Assembly: GCA_017654935.2 (NCBI GenBank)
Contig: CM065684.1
Location: 60,446,286-60,510,285, forward strand
Source of the DNA: Phymorhynchus buccinoides
Lineage: Eukaryota > Mollusca > Gastropoda > Neogastropoda > Raphitomidae
Direction: 5' to 3'
DNA length: 64,000 bases
Below the pieces are notes generated by a model, which did not search any database, had not been told where the DNA came from, and worked only from the letters and a program-made list of their open reading frames with translations. Positions within the stretch are counted from its first letter, which is position 1, and every line of letters starts with the position of its first letter. Both the position numbers and the translations under genes were made by a program. Shown piece after piece: positions 13,249 through 25,930 of this stretch.

Positions 13249-13313
13249 GACAGTGACACACACACACACATACTTAGAAAGAGAATCTCTCTCTCTCTCT
13301 CTCTCTCTCTCTC
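13075..13313. repeat. CA then CT microsatellites
   Basis: (CA)n with GC interruptions at 13083-13246, then (CT)n at 13288-13313, immediately before a family D repeat. Confidence 0.9.
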
Positions 13314-13650
13314 GCCAAGGGGAGATAATTTTAGTTATGCTGAGAAGTTAGAAACAAAAACAACAAAAAGAGACCAAATTAACCGTAAATGTAATTTTGT
13401 TTTCTTAAAATAATTTCACAAATTTGTTATATACATTATGCTTATGTTAAAAGTAATAATTTATAATCCTTATTTTTAAAAAATAAATTTGTATTTATGA
13501 TAATAATAAATACATGAAATACCCAGTGTTTTTTGGTAAAAATTAAAATGAGTTGGACATCTTAAAATTCAGAATTATATCAATGCAAAGAGATTTACGT
13601 GATTTACTTAAATTTATATTAGGAAGATCAACTCTTCCGCAAATCAATCA
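13313..13650 (+). repeat. Dispersed repeat family D, copy 1
   Basis: Shares about 330 bp with 20630-20960: the start AAGGGGAGATAATTTTAGT, the middle TTTCACAAATTTGTTATATA and the end ATTAGGAAGATCAACTCTTC. Both copies follow a CT or CTCG microsatellite. Confidence 0.75.
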
Positions 13651-13986
13651 TAAATGACAATGATAATAAGAAATTCGGCTGATCAAAGATCAACACGAGG
13701 TGAAACAGTATCATAGTATGTAGAAGTGTTCAGATTTACATTGTTTTATTAAGTATAGAGGGCCTACGAAGGGTCAAACAAATTTAAAGTTGTGCATAAT
13801 ATTGTGCTACAAGCCTACAGAAGACAACATTCAAATTCAATATTAATGCGCTGTATCAAAAGAGGTCACCGGAAATGTGACCATAACATTGTTCATTAAG
13901 CAATTATATAACATTGTAACCAAACAGTGCAACTGAAAAGACCAAAGGTCTAACATTTGTTAAGCAAACATTACATTGTGACTAAA

Positions 13987-15510
13987 GAGGGCCATAACAT
14001 TGTTGTTGCTGCTGCTGTTGTTGTTAAACAATCATAACATTGTGACTAAATAATAATAATAATGAAAATTTATGACGCACTTACCTCCCAATAAAACCAG
14101 GAGCTCAAGGCGTTTACAATGACAAATAGTTAAAAGTTAAAAGTAGTAATAAAAGACTTCATATAAGCGTCATAAAATATTTGCATAGCACTCAATTCAT
14201 AAATCGACACATGCACACGCACACACAAACATAACCAACAAACATAACTCACGCCCTGCCACCCCCCCCCCCCCCCACACAACCCTCCTCCCTCCCCACA
14301 TACACAACACACTCACACACACACTACACACACACACACACACAGACGCACACACACTGGCGTGAACACACACACACACATACACAAGTCATGCAAGGTG
14401 CCCAGTCATACACAAAAATAAGAAAGGGGCCAACGCCAATAGGAGCATACTTTTCAGGGATTTCAGTTACACTAGAAGGTAGTTGTGATAAGCTTTTCTG
14501 AAAAGATGTGTTTTTAAAGAGGATTTGAATTCTGAGATGGTGGGAGCATGACGGATTGAATAGGGAAGACTGTTCCAGACAGTAGGACCTTGGAAGGAAA
14601 ACGATCGTTCTCCCCATTGTTTTGTTCTAGATTTAGGAATTATAAAGATGCGACTGTCAGAAGAGGAGCGAAGAGATCGTGATGGTTTGTACAGATGAAG
14701 CAGTTCAGAAAGATAACGTGGAGCAGAGTCAGAGAGAATGTTATAGCAGGTCACAGCTATTTTGTACTCTATTCTTTGGGAGATAGGAAGCCAGTGAAGT
14801 TTAATGAGCAGAGGAGTAACATGGGATTGTTTTGATGTTTTGTAAATAAGTCTAGCTGCGCAACATTTTGAACCCTCTGCAGTTTTTCAATGTGTGTTTT
14901 TAGAAGACCTGCAAGGAGAATGTTACAATAATCTAGATGAGAAAGAACAAGAGAAGAAACTAGGGTTTTAGTAGCATGCAAAGTTAGGTAATGACAGATA
15001 TGGCCGATCTTACGAAGTTCTAAGTACGCACGCTGACAGACTTTTGTAACCTGGTCACTTAGTGTGAGGTTTTCATCAAACATGACACCTAGATTTCGGA
15101 CAGAGTAAAAGAGGGCCATAACATTGTTGTTGCTGCTGCTGTTGTTGTTAAACAATCATAACATTGTGACTAAAGAGGGCCATAACATTGTTGTTGCTGC
15201 TGCTGTTGTTGTTAAACAATCAAAACATTGTGACTAAAGAGGGCCATAACATTGTTGTTGCTGCTGCTGTTGTTGTTAAACAATCATTACATTGTGACTA
15301 AAGAGGGCCATAACATTGTTGTTGCTGCTGCTGTTGTTGTTAAGCAATCATTACATTGTGACTAAAGAGGGCCATAACATTGTTGTTGCTGCTGCTGCTG
15401 TTGTTAAACAATCATTACATTGTAACCAAAGAGGGTTATAACATTGTTGTTGCTGCTGCTGTTGTTGTTAACCAATCATTACATTGTAACCAAAGAGGGT
15501 CACTGAAAGA
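13987..15510 (+). repeat. 64-bp minisatellite interrupted by a LINE
   Basis: A unit beginning GAGGGCCATAACATTGTTG and containing a (TTG)(CTG) core is repeated at exact 64-bp spacing, starting at 15111, 15175, 15239, 15303, 15367 and 15431, with a further start at 15495. One unit at 13987-14049 lies on the far side of the LINE at 14050-15108. More diverged relatives extend left to about 13870. Confidence 0.9.
14050..15108 (-). mobile_element. 5'-truncated CR1/L2-like LINE inserted in the 64-bp array
   Basis: Read on the minus strand, 15155-14769 encodes a post-RT region (GVMFDENLTLSDQV, LSHLDYCNILLAGL) and 14754-14467 the typical C-terminus (LRSSSDSRIF, GPTVWNSLPYSIR, FKSSLKTHLF, stop). The 3' UTR contains GT-rich repeats and ends in an ATT trinucleotide tail at about 14050. 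The two coding parts are in different frames, so the copy is broken. The minisatellite resumes on both sides next to TAAA, a possible target duplication. Confidence 0.85.
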
Positions 15511-15992
15511 GCCATTATTTTATTTTGTCCCCTTGGTGGACTATAAATGACCTTAATTATGGGGGTAAGATAAACACATGTTTGTGCATAACATTGTGCA
15601 ATAGGAGGCCTGCAGAAAGGGCCAGACGATAAGGGCTTGTGGGGTACAAGAAATAACAAATATCGCTGCCTTATTAATGACATGAATGTCACAGGAAATA
15701 ATTAATAATAATATGCCTATCAGCAGTATCAGCCCCCATGTGGCATAACATGCTTGATTGTTCTTCTAAACAATTTTTTTTAGGCAGTGGCTATATGTTG
15801 ACGGTCATGGTAATTCAGCCTGAAGGTTATTTTGCCTGTCACGGTATTTTAGCCTGCAGGCTATTTTGCTGGTCACGGTTCTTTAGCCTGTAGCCCCCGC
15901 GTAGGCTAAATTACCGGTCAAAGCTAAACTAACCTGGAATGCTAGTTCATTTTAAAATTATACTTTTCTTAAGCAATGCATGAAAAATGGTG

Positions 15993-16153
15993 CTTTACGT
16001 CCTCTCGGTCTGGAACAGACACATATTAAATACAAAGATGGTGGGAACGTTACTGGAGGCAATGCCCGGAGGCAGTGCAACACCAGTAAAGTCCCGAATT
16101 TTTAACAATGCAGATAAGTGTAGCAGTAACCACGCCTCGGTTAAACCTCAAGT
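15993..16153 (+). repeat. Dispersed repeat family B
   Basis: A good copy from CGTCCTCTCGGTCTGGAACA to ACGCCTCGGTTAAACCTC. It matches 21503-21672 closely and 27125-26960 in reverse. 15510-15990 has only short GCCTG-containing motif repetition at 15805-15920. Confidence 0.7.
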
Positions 16154-16288
16154 AGTGCTTTTCTTGAGCAATACTCAAGATAAAAGATTGATTTGCCAGA
16201 CAAAGATTTTCTTTATGTTTTAAAGACAATACATTTTTTGATTGATTGATGAAATGGGCCTTTGCTAAGGAGCTTGGATGAACTACAT

Positions 16289-16333
16289 TTGTTTCATTCC
16301 TAACATTAACAATTATTGTTAGGAATGAAACAA
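16289..16333. other. Perfect 17-bp-stem hairpin
   Basis: TTGTTTCATTCCTAACA pairs perfectly with TGTTAGGAATGAAACAA across an 11-base loop. It lies in sequence with no gene (16160-16985) and its function is unknown. Confidence 0.8.
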
Positions 16334-17039
16334 CTGGAGTACATTTAATGCTAATCAGAATTACCTTACCAAATGGGTTGTTCTCTAGGCTGAACATAGT
16401 ATTGCCCTTTGAAGTTTTATCAAAATTTGTCTTCAACCTCTGATGATAACACTATCTATATTATGATACACGTGCCAATAAGAATTTTTAATCTCTATTT
16501 TCTCCTACGTCGCAGCGATTTTTGCCTTCAACTGTGAGGGGCACGTGTAGGTGCTTAGCAGTTCTTCCAAGTGAAATTCGCCAAGTCGTCGTTTAAAGCC
16601 GGGATTTCACATAAAATTGGCTTAACGGAGGGAGGGATTTTCAAGAAAGACAGTTTCATGGAATAGCCGTGACAGTGGAATAGCCGTGACGTCATATCCT
16701 TTAAGCAAAACTTAGATTTTTTGTGCTTGAGGGAACAGCCCTGTATGACCTTTATGTCGGAGGCCCCCAACAACAATCACCAGGTACAAACACTCAAACT
16801 GCCAAAATCTTTTCAAAAACAATAGTGGATTAATCCTTAATCGGGCCCCTTCGTACATACCGAGGGGGGGCAAACACGATGCTGCAATAGCCTGAGTAGC
16901 AGAATGTGTCGTCTGCTAAAAACGGTTCATTTTTAGACTGTGCGTGTGATAACAAAAAGCCGAGGCTAGGCCTAACTCACTGCACCTAGAAACTTCTATG
17001 TTTGCTTTGGTTAGAAGGAGGAGGAGGGGGAGGGGTGGC

Positions 17040-17195
17040 TAGGAAGGAGAAGAGGGAGGCGAGTAGGGCTTTTTTACAAATAGTTCCTCTACGTTCTGGA
17101 AGTTTGGTGTTTGGTCTAACCATATTTGTTTTGAAAGGTGCATAACGGAGAACAACGCATCTGCGCTCATGAATTGACAGGAAACCGAGCAAGCA
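17040..17195 (+). repeat. Dispersed repeat family A (partial)
   Basis: Has ACAAATAGTTCCTCTACG, GTGCATAACGGAGAACAACG and GACAGGAAACCGAGCAA, in the family A order. Confidence 0.6.
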
Positions 17196-17220
17196 ATGAT
17201 TAAGTGTGTGCTGTCTACTA

Positions 17221-17357
<137 letters not shown>

Positions 17358-17513
17358 CACAACATTTAGGCACCTACTTTTCTCAAAGTGACAAAAGCTA
17401 AGTCTGTTCTGTACGAGGCTTGCAATTGCTTTCATGAAGCTGGGCCAGGTGTCCGACTTGACTGCTTTCCCTTCTTTCTCTTATAATAATTTTTTTACAT
17501 CTATTGTCTAAGA

Positions 17514-17640
17514 AGCCTTGATAGCTCAATAGGTAAAGCGGCGCGTCCGCAAATCAGTAGGTCGCGGCACGCACCTCTACACACGTCCGTGGTCGCGGGT
17601 TCGAGTCGGCCCCTCGCCACTTTTTTTTTTTTTTTTTTGG
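17514..17640 (+). mobile_element. tRNA-derived SINE
   Basis: The A-box-like GATAGCTCAATAGGTAAAGC and the B-box GGTTCGAGTC are separated by extra bases that prevent a normal cloverleaf. The copy ends in a long T run, then a G run. This reads as a short tRNA-related SINE or tRNA pseudogene, not a working tRNA gene. Confidence 0.65.
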
Positions 17641-17933
17641 GGGGGGGGGGGGGGTCATCATCTTTTTTAAAGGAGAGGGGAGTGGGCGGAAGGGAGGGGG
17701 CACCACCACATATTTTCTGGTCTCTTTTCTTCATTATTTACATCTAACCAGTTCTTCTTCTTCTTCTTCTTTTTCTTCTTCGATCGCTCAGACAGGTTCC
17801 TATCAATTATGAACACAGATGCTTCATGCTGCCGTGCGGAGCACGGGTTTATCTGGTTTAAAGTAATTCAAAGCTAATTTTAGAGTCATTTTGACTTAGA
17901 CAACAAAAACAAAAAACAAAAAGCAGGCATAAA

Positions 17934-18533
17934 CATAACATCCTTGGCACAGACAGTAAACGATAACAAATTATGCATTAACATATCATCCTTGGCACAG
18001 ACAGTAAACGATAACAAATTATGCATTAACATAACATCCTTGGCACAGACAGTAAACGATAACAAATTATGCATTAACATAACATCCTTGGCACAGACAG
18101 TAAACGATAACAAATTATGCATTAACATAACATCCTTGGCACAGACAGTAAACGATAACAAATTATGCATTAAAAACATAACATCCTTGGCACAGACAGT
18201 AAACGATAACAAATTATGCATTAAAAACATAACATCCTTGGCACAGACAGTAAACGATAACAAATTATGCATTAAAAACATAACATCCTTGGCACAGACA
18301 GTAAACGATAACAAATTATGCATTAAAAACATAACATCCTTGGCACAGACAGTAAACGATAACAAATTATGCATTAAAAACATAACATCCTTGGCACAGA
18401 CAGTAAACGATAACAAATTATGCATTAAAAACATAACATCCTTGGCACAGACAGTAAACGATAACAAATTATGCATTAAAAACATAACATCCTTGGCACA
18501 GACAGTAAACGATAACAAATTATGCATTAAAAA
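17934..18533 (+). repeat. 48/51-bp minisatellite, 12 copies
   Basis: The unit starting ATCCTTGGCACAGACAGTAA is repeated 12 times. The first four copies are 48 bp, and later copies carry an extra AAA and are 51 bp. Both lengths are multiples of three without stops, so a 205-residue frame results. That frame is a by-product and not evidence of a gene. Copies are almost identical, implying recent expansion. Confidence 0.95.
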
Positions 18534-18639
18534 AAGGAAACAAACAGAAACGATGGTTTAAGATAAGGATCTTATTTCATGTCACACATTTGGTTAAAAA
18601 ACAAACAACCCCACAGAAATTGATTGTATTATCAAGACA

Positions 18640-19045
18640 AACAGTGAGAGGGACAACGACAAACAACTGAGATTCACATCATGGAGAGAGACAGAGGCAG
18701 AGATATGTCCATGACAGAGACAGTGAGAGAGACATGGAAATTAAAGGAGAGAGAGGGTGGAGAGAGCAAGGGGGAGAGAAGTAATGAGAGACAAAAAAGA
18801 AAAGGGTAGAGAGGGAGACAGTCAGACAGAGACAAAGACAAATAGAGATATTGAGAGAGACTAAGAGCAGAGAGAGAGAGAGAGAAAATAAAGGAGAGAT
18901 GGGAGAGACAAAGAGAGAGACAGCATGGGGGAGAGAAGTAACGAGAGAGACAACGAAAGAGAAAAATGTCTAGAGACTAAGAGAAGCAGAGAGAGGGAGA
19001 CAGTAAGACAAAAACAAATGGAGACATTGAGAGAGAGAGACTAAG

Positions 19046-19143
<98 letters not shown>

Positions 19144-19290
19144 CAGAAAGAAAGACACTGAACACTTTTAATGAATAAACTGTTGGCCCACGTTATTGGG
19201 GTGGTTATACAAAAATTGACAGAGACTGAGAGAGAGAGGGAGAGAGAAAGGGAGACAATGAAAGAGTGAGTAAGACAGACAGAGAATAGA
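18640..19290. repeat. GA-rich low-complexity region
   Basis: Imperfect GAGAGACA-type sequence with a pure (GA)n core at about 19051-19141. It has no genes. Confidence 0.9.
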
Positions 19291-19328
19291 AACACTGAAT
19301 CTCCAACCGGCGCAATGAGAGACTTAGT

Positions 19329-19515
19329 GCGATTTTTCTCACGCCAGAGGGCATGACGCTCGTGTGGGGCTAATCCTCTCTATATTATTAGTTGGGGATA
19401 AAGAAAGAGAGAGAGACAGTGAGTGGTCCTACCATCACTCTCTCTCTCACTACCCCCAAGTAAGAAAATCGCGTGATAAGCCCCTAGTGCATTGACTGCC
19501 CTCTGGCGTGAAAAA
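19329..19515. mobile_element. Short foldback/MITE
   Basis: GCGATTTTTCTCACGCCAGA near the left end pairs with TCTGGCGTGAAAAATATCGC near the right end, both next to GGGCA/TGCCC. The interior is a GA/CT-rich partial palindrome. The whole is about 185 bp and could be an inverted-repeat element. Confidence 0.6.
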
Positions 19516-20099
19516 TATCGCCATAGGTTGACCATTGTAATGTTGTGCAGGATATTTTTTTAAATTATATATTGCATAAGAGTTCGGACTTTGGTCTATA
19601 ATATTACATCACAAAGTGTATAAATGTCACTTATTGCGCTCAAACTGGTGTCTGCAATTTTCGAAGCTAGTGGTACTTAACAATAAGGAGAGAGAGAGAG
19701 AGAGAGAGCATGTATTCTACAGTGCTAAGCCAACTTATGCCTAATGAATTATTCATAAGTCTCTGAAGGGCAGTCGTGGCTGGCTGGCTGAATCAAAAGG
19801 GAAGTAAGTATAACTGACATAGCAAAAAGCAAAGGGAGAGCAAAAGTCCCCATGCGTACATAGGCCAAATTGAACTCAACGCCTTTGCTACAACAAAAAG
19901 CCTGAATATGTTTATGCTTTTTGATGATACTTTACGTCTTTGGCCCAAATGGCTAAAACGTAGTTTGATATTAGACTGTAGTAGGGGCCAACAGTAACAT
20001 GAGAGCTGTACAATTAATGGTTTTCTACAGTAATTGAAACTGATCATTGTACAGTTTATTAGTTTCTTGTTGAACTTGAAACTATGACTCTCAAACGAG

Positions 20100-20315
20100 G
20101 GGACCTTTGCACCGGCTCTGGTGCTGCAGCCAAAGGGATGGGTTGGCCTTTGGGGACCTTCCCCAATGCCAGCTGTCCTGAAATGCCTTTGGCCGAGAGA
20201 GTGGGGATTTCCCTGGGCAAGGCATCTGCGCAATAAACTAGCCCAGCCGCATCTGCCCCCTATGCTATCTGGTAGTCATAGTCGGAAACGACTGACTAGC
20301 ATACATACTTACATC
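20100..20315 (+). repeat. Dispersed repeat family C, copy 1
   Basis: The blocks GCTGCAGCCAAAGGGATGGG, GAGAGTGGGGAT and AGTCGGAAACGACTGACTAG recur in this order at 21265-21465 and partly at 36325-36455. The end includes a short palindrome and a CATA-rich tail, as in retroposons. Confidence 0.65.
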
Positions 20316-20629
20316 TTCATTGGTATAACATTTGTTTGAAATGTTCTTCAGTGTTTGCTTTACGATCAAGTCGCATTTTTTACATTTTTTAAAGGAAACA
20401 TTTAGTCAAAAGACGAATCGGCGTTAAATTAATGTTCATGTGTAATAAACATTCACTGTGCATTTCTTTCTGTTCAAAAGTCTTTCAATTAGAAATAAAT
20501 CAACTTTAAAGTGGAAAAATGTTAGGCCCTAAGGGTGTCGCCATGTTGCCACTGTTAAGAGTAGATGCCCTCTGAATATGACGTCACTCTTTCTCTCTCT
20601 GTCGCTCGCTCGCTCGCTCGCTCACTATC

Positions 20630-20960
20630 CAAGGGGAGATAATTTTAGTAATGTTGAAGAGTTAAAACCAACAGAAAAAGAAACAAATAACAGTAAATGT
20701 ATTCTTTTCTGTAAAATAATTTCACAAATTTGTTATATACATTAAGTTTATGTAAAAAATTAATCCATTTGTAGTTTTTATATTTGAATAAATTTGTGTT
20801 TATTATTACAATCAATACATGAAATACCGAGTTGTTTTTCATTGAAATTGAAATGAGCTGGACAAAATTTTAAAAGTTGTTATAGTCAACCTAATGCAAT
20901 GAGATTTAAGTGAACTAACTTAAATTTATATTAGGAAGATCAACTCTTCCGCAAATCAAT
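20630..20960 (+). repeat. Dispersed repeat family D, copy 2
   Basis: Second copy of the 330-bp family described at 13313, preceded by (GCTC)n. Confidence 0.75.
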
Positions 20961-21264
20961 GCTATATGAACAATGATACCAAAAAGCCTGATACTGGTAT
21001 CATAGGCCTTTTAAAATGGCTAAACGTTGGTTGGTATAGGCCTATAAGTAGGCTATCAAAGGAATTCTTCCGACAATAGGCCTTCCTCGGCCTCTGACGT
21101 CGGCTCCCAGTTGAAAACTCGCGTTGGGTGATATCTTCTGTATTATATTTGAAAGGCTCGTTGCGCCATAGTTTGTCCAATCGTGCCTATATACTTGTTA
21201 GCTGTAACATGAGTGCTGATGGTACTCTACAGACAGTACAATAATTGGTCAGTTTAGTTCCTTT

Positions 21265-21465
21265 GCACCGGCTCTGGTGCTGCAGCCAAAGGGATGGGTT
21301 GGCCTTTGGTGACATTCCTAACGCCAGTTGTCCTCAAGAGAGTGGGGATGGGCAAGGCATCTCCACAATAAACAAATTCTAACCCAGCTGCCAGAATAGC
21401 ATCTGCCCCTCTGCTATCTGGCAGTCATAGTCGGAAACGACTCACTAGCATACATACTTACATTT
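21265..21465 (+). repeat. Dispersed repeat family C, copy 2
   Basis: Matches 20100-20315 with a few short deletions, and a family B copy follows 40 bp later. Confidence 0.65.
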
Positions 21466-21502
21466 TCATTGTACTCCCATCGAAGGAACGAACGAAAAAT
21501 TG

Positions 21503-21672
21503 TTTTACGTCCTCTCGGTCTGGAACAGACACATATGGGACATTTGTAGATACAAAGATGGTGTGAGCAATACTGGAGGCAATGCCCGGAGGCAGTGCAA
21601 CACCAGTAAAGTCCCGATTTTTTTAACAATACAGATAGGTGTAGCTGTAACCACGCCTCGGTTAAACCTCTT
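21503..21672 (+). repeat. Dispersed repeat family B
   Basis: Close copy of 15993-16153, ending ACGCCTCGGTTAAACCTC. Confidence 0.7.
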
Positions 21673-22245
21673 CAGCTATGGTACCGCCACAAGTATACTT
21701 AGTAGAGTATTATGATTACTGCTCCATAAGGGGTACGCTCACCCCTTGTTAACAATTTTAAGCGGTATTTTCAACCCCAGTTTCAAATATTAAAGGGTCA
21801 AAACGAAAACATGGGAAGACCTCCTCCTAGCTTCTCGCGCGCGCACGCACACACGCACACGCGCACACGCACACACACACAAATAAAATGTTGACTTGAC
21901 TTGACACATGTGCACACTTTTTTCCCTTTGTCAATGTCTCAGCTAGGCATATTGTTCCAAACGGCACACGCAATAATTTTCAAAAATATCAAGATACGAA
22001 ATTCAAAAATAAATGTTTAAAATGAAACGAATTTATTGGATGCTAAGAAAATGGTTTGTAACAGGAGTTTGGGGGGTTAAAAAATACAGATTTGGGTATT
22101 GAAAACAGGTAAAGATCAAAGTTGGTATAAAAGTTGTTTGTAATGTTCGTCTGTGTTTGCTGTACTATCAAGTCACCAATTGCATTGTTCACATTTCTTA
22201 AGTGTCTCCTTCTTCTTCTCCTTAGGCAGCCAACTTCACGTTGAA

Positions 22246-22246
<1 letters not shown>

Positions 22247-22334
<88 letters not shown>
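22247..22334. repeat. GT microsatellite
   Basis: (TG)n with one ATGTGACG interruption. 21900-22240 has no other feature. Confidence 0.95.
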
Positions 22335-22337
<3 letters not shown>

Positions 22338-23830
22338 CGTCTGTCCAGGCCGTAGTCCCCAAACAATTGGCCGAAGATCCCTATAGCCATTTACTTATAT
22401 TTATATTCTTGATCAACATCGCTCAACCTTTTCAGATCCTGAATTTTGAACCTCCAGTGCAAACCCCCGCCAAGAGAGACTCACAAAATCGAAAACTTTC
22501 TTCTTTGTGCTATTACCAGCACATGAAATATATAGCGTAAAAAATAAAATGTTCAGTTTTCAAGGTCAAAATTTTAAGGACAAGGTCAGCGGCACGGTCA
22601 GTTTTCTATGGGACCATCTGTGTACTATGATGCACCATCACACAAAATTTGAAGCAATCCCGCTGTTACTTGCTTGCGAGTTACAGGGCGAACAGCACAC
22701 ACACTATAGAATTTTATTATGTTAGTATAGATATTTTATGTCTGATGTGTATCTCATGAACCAGTGGACAGAATGGCTTCACATTTTGTGTGGCGGTGTA
22801 TCACAGTGCAAGGATGGGCACATAAAAAAAAATATAGCCATGCTGACATTGACCTTGAAAACCAAAATTTCTTTTTGAGGTCATGTCTTTCACATCCTTG
22901 TATTTACCATTTTCAAACAAGGTGGTACATTGGCTAATAGTGATTCCTAATATTGGGTACTGGTCAAGGTCAAGGATGTAGACTGGAGATGTCAAAGTGG
23001 TGTTTTGGCCATATCTTTCACATTTTTCAGTTGCAGTTACAGATTTCAAATTTGGTGTGTCAGTAGACTGGCTCAAGGTCATGTGTGGTGCAAAGTACTG
23101 ATTATCTTAATGCCGACCTTGACCTGGACTTTTAAACTTCTCCTTTTAAGCAATGGTTGCAGTTCTTCTTCTCCCTTTGAGAATCCACAATCAACAATTT
23201 GATTTGTTTATACTATAGGTCGAGGTCTGAAGTTGGGCAAGAAAACAAAACAAAAACCTAATCTAAGATGACCCAGCCAGCCAGGTCTCGCTGATCGATG
23301 GAGTCCCCACCGTGATGCTGAGTCGGCAGGAACACCTAAGCTAAGCTAAAAAAACAACAACACTTAAGCTTATTGGGTCTTCACCCACATAACCATATAT
23401 TCTTGATCTCCATGACATAAGGAATGCAGTGGGAGAAGACATTTGAAGCCAGCCACTTGACCTTGAGGCTTAATATGAAAATGGGCTGTATCTCGAGAAC
23501 AAACATATGATTATATTCTTGATCGTCATCACTAGATTCTGAATGTTGATTGAACCATCAGTGCAAACATCCGCCAATGAAGACTCACTGGTTCATTTCC
23601 AAGTGCCCATTTTCAAAACCGTTGGCATGATGATACCAGGGGAATGCAGTCAGACACGTTTTCAAGTGCTATTCTGGAGACCTGGGCCATCCAAAAACAA
23701 GTGGCTGTAGTTTGAAAACCATTTGGTTGCAAATAAATATCCCATTTCTTCATCAGCACGACTCAAGGAAAGTAGCAGGGAAATTTGAAGCTCAAGTGCA
23801 AACCTCAACCAGGGGAAAGTTGCTGCGAAG
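22335..23830. repeat. Unclassified degenerate repeat with AAGGTCAAGG-type motifs
   Basis: Similar phrases recur (TTGATC..CATC..; AAGGTCAAGG; CAGTGCAAACC.CCGCCAA at about 22455 and 23560) in diverged copies of a few hundred bases. No intact ORF or terminal repeat was found. 23830-24950 has nothing recognised. Confidence 0.4.
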
Positions 23831-24959
23831 CGAAGCGAGCTGCTAGACTAGGCCTAGTGTTATGTATTATATATTTGTCCTTTCATTTGTATAATCTAAC
23901 AGAAAGGGGTCTAAAACTGCACAGTGCCTATATTGAGTTTTTTAAGTTTCAGTTTGATCAGATGTGCGCATGTAAGTTGTGATAGTTGATCATCACAACA
24001 AGGTGTTAACGGTCAACATTGGCTATCTAATCAGGCAGCTGTCTCTTTGTGATGGGAGGTTTGTTTTGGTGTCGTTAAAACGCGTGCGCGAAGTGTCCGC
24101 CATTGTGTGACGTCATTATTAGCATAAAGGATTGGGAGAAACATGTGGAACCAAATCTGTGGAAAGACAAAACATCAGACGGTTTTCACATGATAGTTGT
24201 GGTGTTTTGTATTCTCTGTACAATTGGAGACGATGATTTTATTCCAAAGGCGAACCGTAAAACCGGTTTGATGGCGTGACCACACCTACGACGAGAACAA
24301 CCCTGGGAAAAGGGTAGGGAACTCAGGGTGTGCAACTCACTGTGATTGTACACAAGTCACAAAATGTGTCATGGCGTAGTCTAAGTGCACGGTTGATCTC
24401 GACACGCTCGAGTTTAGTCCCATGAACACTCTTTTTGCGTTGTGTTTTGATCAGATTTGACACAAAGAGAGTTTATAACAACAAAGACGTTGTGTGGATG
24501 TTTTATTCTGAGCGAAAAATCAACCGAAAGGGCAATGTGACGAGGAGGAAAAGGTCGTCTGCTGCAGTGGGAGTGGAAGGAGAGAGGCGGAGGTTTGTAA
24601 GTAAACCGATTTAGTAAACAAGTAAAAGCTGTCTGTACTTGACAGTCGTCTCTCCATGAGTGGCATGACTTGTTGCACAGGTTCAGCCAAGCTGGAAGGA
24701 ATGTTCAGCAAGTGTGTATTGTATACGTGTCATTTTCATGAAATCTACTGACTCTAGACTAGTTTCTTATGATTTAGTGACTTTAGTCTGATTATTTCAA
24801 TTCAATTATTTCAATTCAAATGACCTTTGACTTTTAGTTTTACGTTTGTGAGATTGTAAGCAACATGATGTTGATTTGATGAAAGTGCTGAGATGTAGCC
24901 TGCCGATCATCAACACCCCACTTTGTTTTTATTTTTATTTTTTAGTTAGGGATTGATAG

Positions 24960-25375
24960 GGTGGTAAAGGTAAAGATGTGCCACCCCCCATGCATTTCTC
25001 GGTTAATTCTATTTTTCCGTTTTTGCCTTTCTTACCATACATAAAGCTGTATTTTAGGAACATTTTCAGCTAATAACCTTTTTGGAATACTAACCCTAGC
25101 CCTAACCCTAGCCCTAAACCTAACCCTACCCCCCACTATGTACTGCAGTACACCGCGATTTGTCACAGTTGTGGTTCGTTGCGTTTTTCCGTCTTATAGG
25201 GTGGGGGGTAGGGTTAGGTTTAGGGCTAGGGTTAGGGCTAGGGTTAGTATTCCAAAAAGGTTATTAGCTAAAAATGTTCCTAAAATACAGCTTTATGTAT
25301 GGTCAGAAAGGCAATAACGGAAAAATAGAATTAACTGAGATAGGTATGGGGGGTGGCACATCTTGACCTTTACTC
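24960..25375. mobile_element. Foldback element with about 175-bp arms
   Basis: The left arm (about 24963-25132) and right arm (about 25198-25372) are nearly perfect inverted copies around a 65-bp centre. The outer ends are AGATGTGCCACCCCCC and its complement. The inner arm ends are degenerate CCCTAACCCTAGCCC / GGGCTAGGGTTAGGG, like the TTAGGG telomere repeat. No ORF. Confidence 0.85.
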
Positions 25376-25514
25376 CGACCCACAGTTGAAAGCTTATACC
25401 TAGAGATCTGGAGAGAAAGAGGGTCAGAAACTGAACGTAAAGTGCGAGTTGGTGTATAGACACCCCCCCCCCCCCCACCCCCCCATGCACATGCACATGC
25501 AAATACGCGCGCGC

Positions 25515-25930
25515 ACACACAATATGCCACACACCCTACATTTCTCGGCTGTCAAATTATTTTCAAACTTGCCTTTCTTACGAAACATTACGCCGTATTG
25601 TATGGACCTTTTCAGCTAATTATCTTTCTTGAATAATTAATGGCAGTCGTGATAAAGGCCATTATCTAATAGGACCCCCACCCCCCTATGTAGTGCAGTA
25701 CACCGCGGCATTTGTCGCAGTCCTGGTTCATTGCTTTTACCCGTCTTGCCTTTATCTTTTACTATTATGGAATGCATGTGTTTCATTATGTAAATCGATG
25801 ACAATTAGTGTTAAATATAGCAAACGATAGAGGATGAAGTACTCAATCTGCAGTAAGAAAGGCAAGAACGAAAAAATGGAAACAACCGAGAAATGGAGGA
25901 GGGGTGGCACATCTTGACCTTTACCGATAG
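25515..25930. mobile_element. Second, diverged foldback of the same family
   Basis: Shares ATTTCTCGG, GCCTTTCTTAC, GCAGTACACCGCG and the outer GGTGGCACATCTTGACCTTT with the element at 24960, but the arms have diverged and the telomere-like part is reduced. Confidence 0.6.

Noticed and set aside
17514..17620. Functional tRNA gene
   Set aside because: A and B boxes are present, but the middle is too long for a cloverleaf and a T-run tail follows; SINE is a better call.
17886..18561. Two 205-213-residue repeat proteins
   Set aside because: They exist on both strands only because the minisatellite unit is a multiple of three; no start context, domain or splice evidence.
25080..25250. Chromosome-end telomere
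   Set aside because: The TTAGGG-like stretch is short, degenerate and inside an inverted repeat, with normal sequence on both sides.
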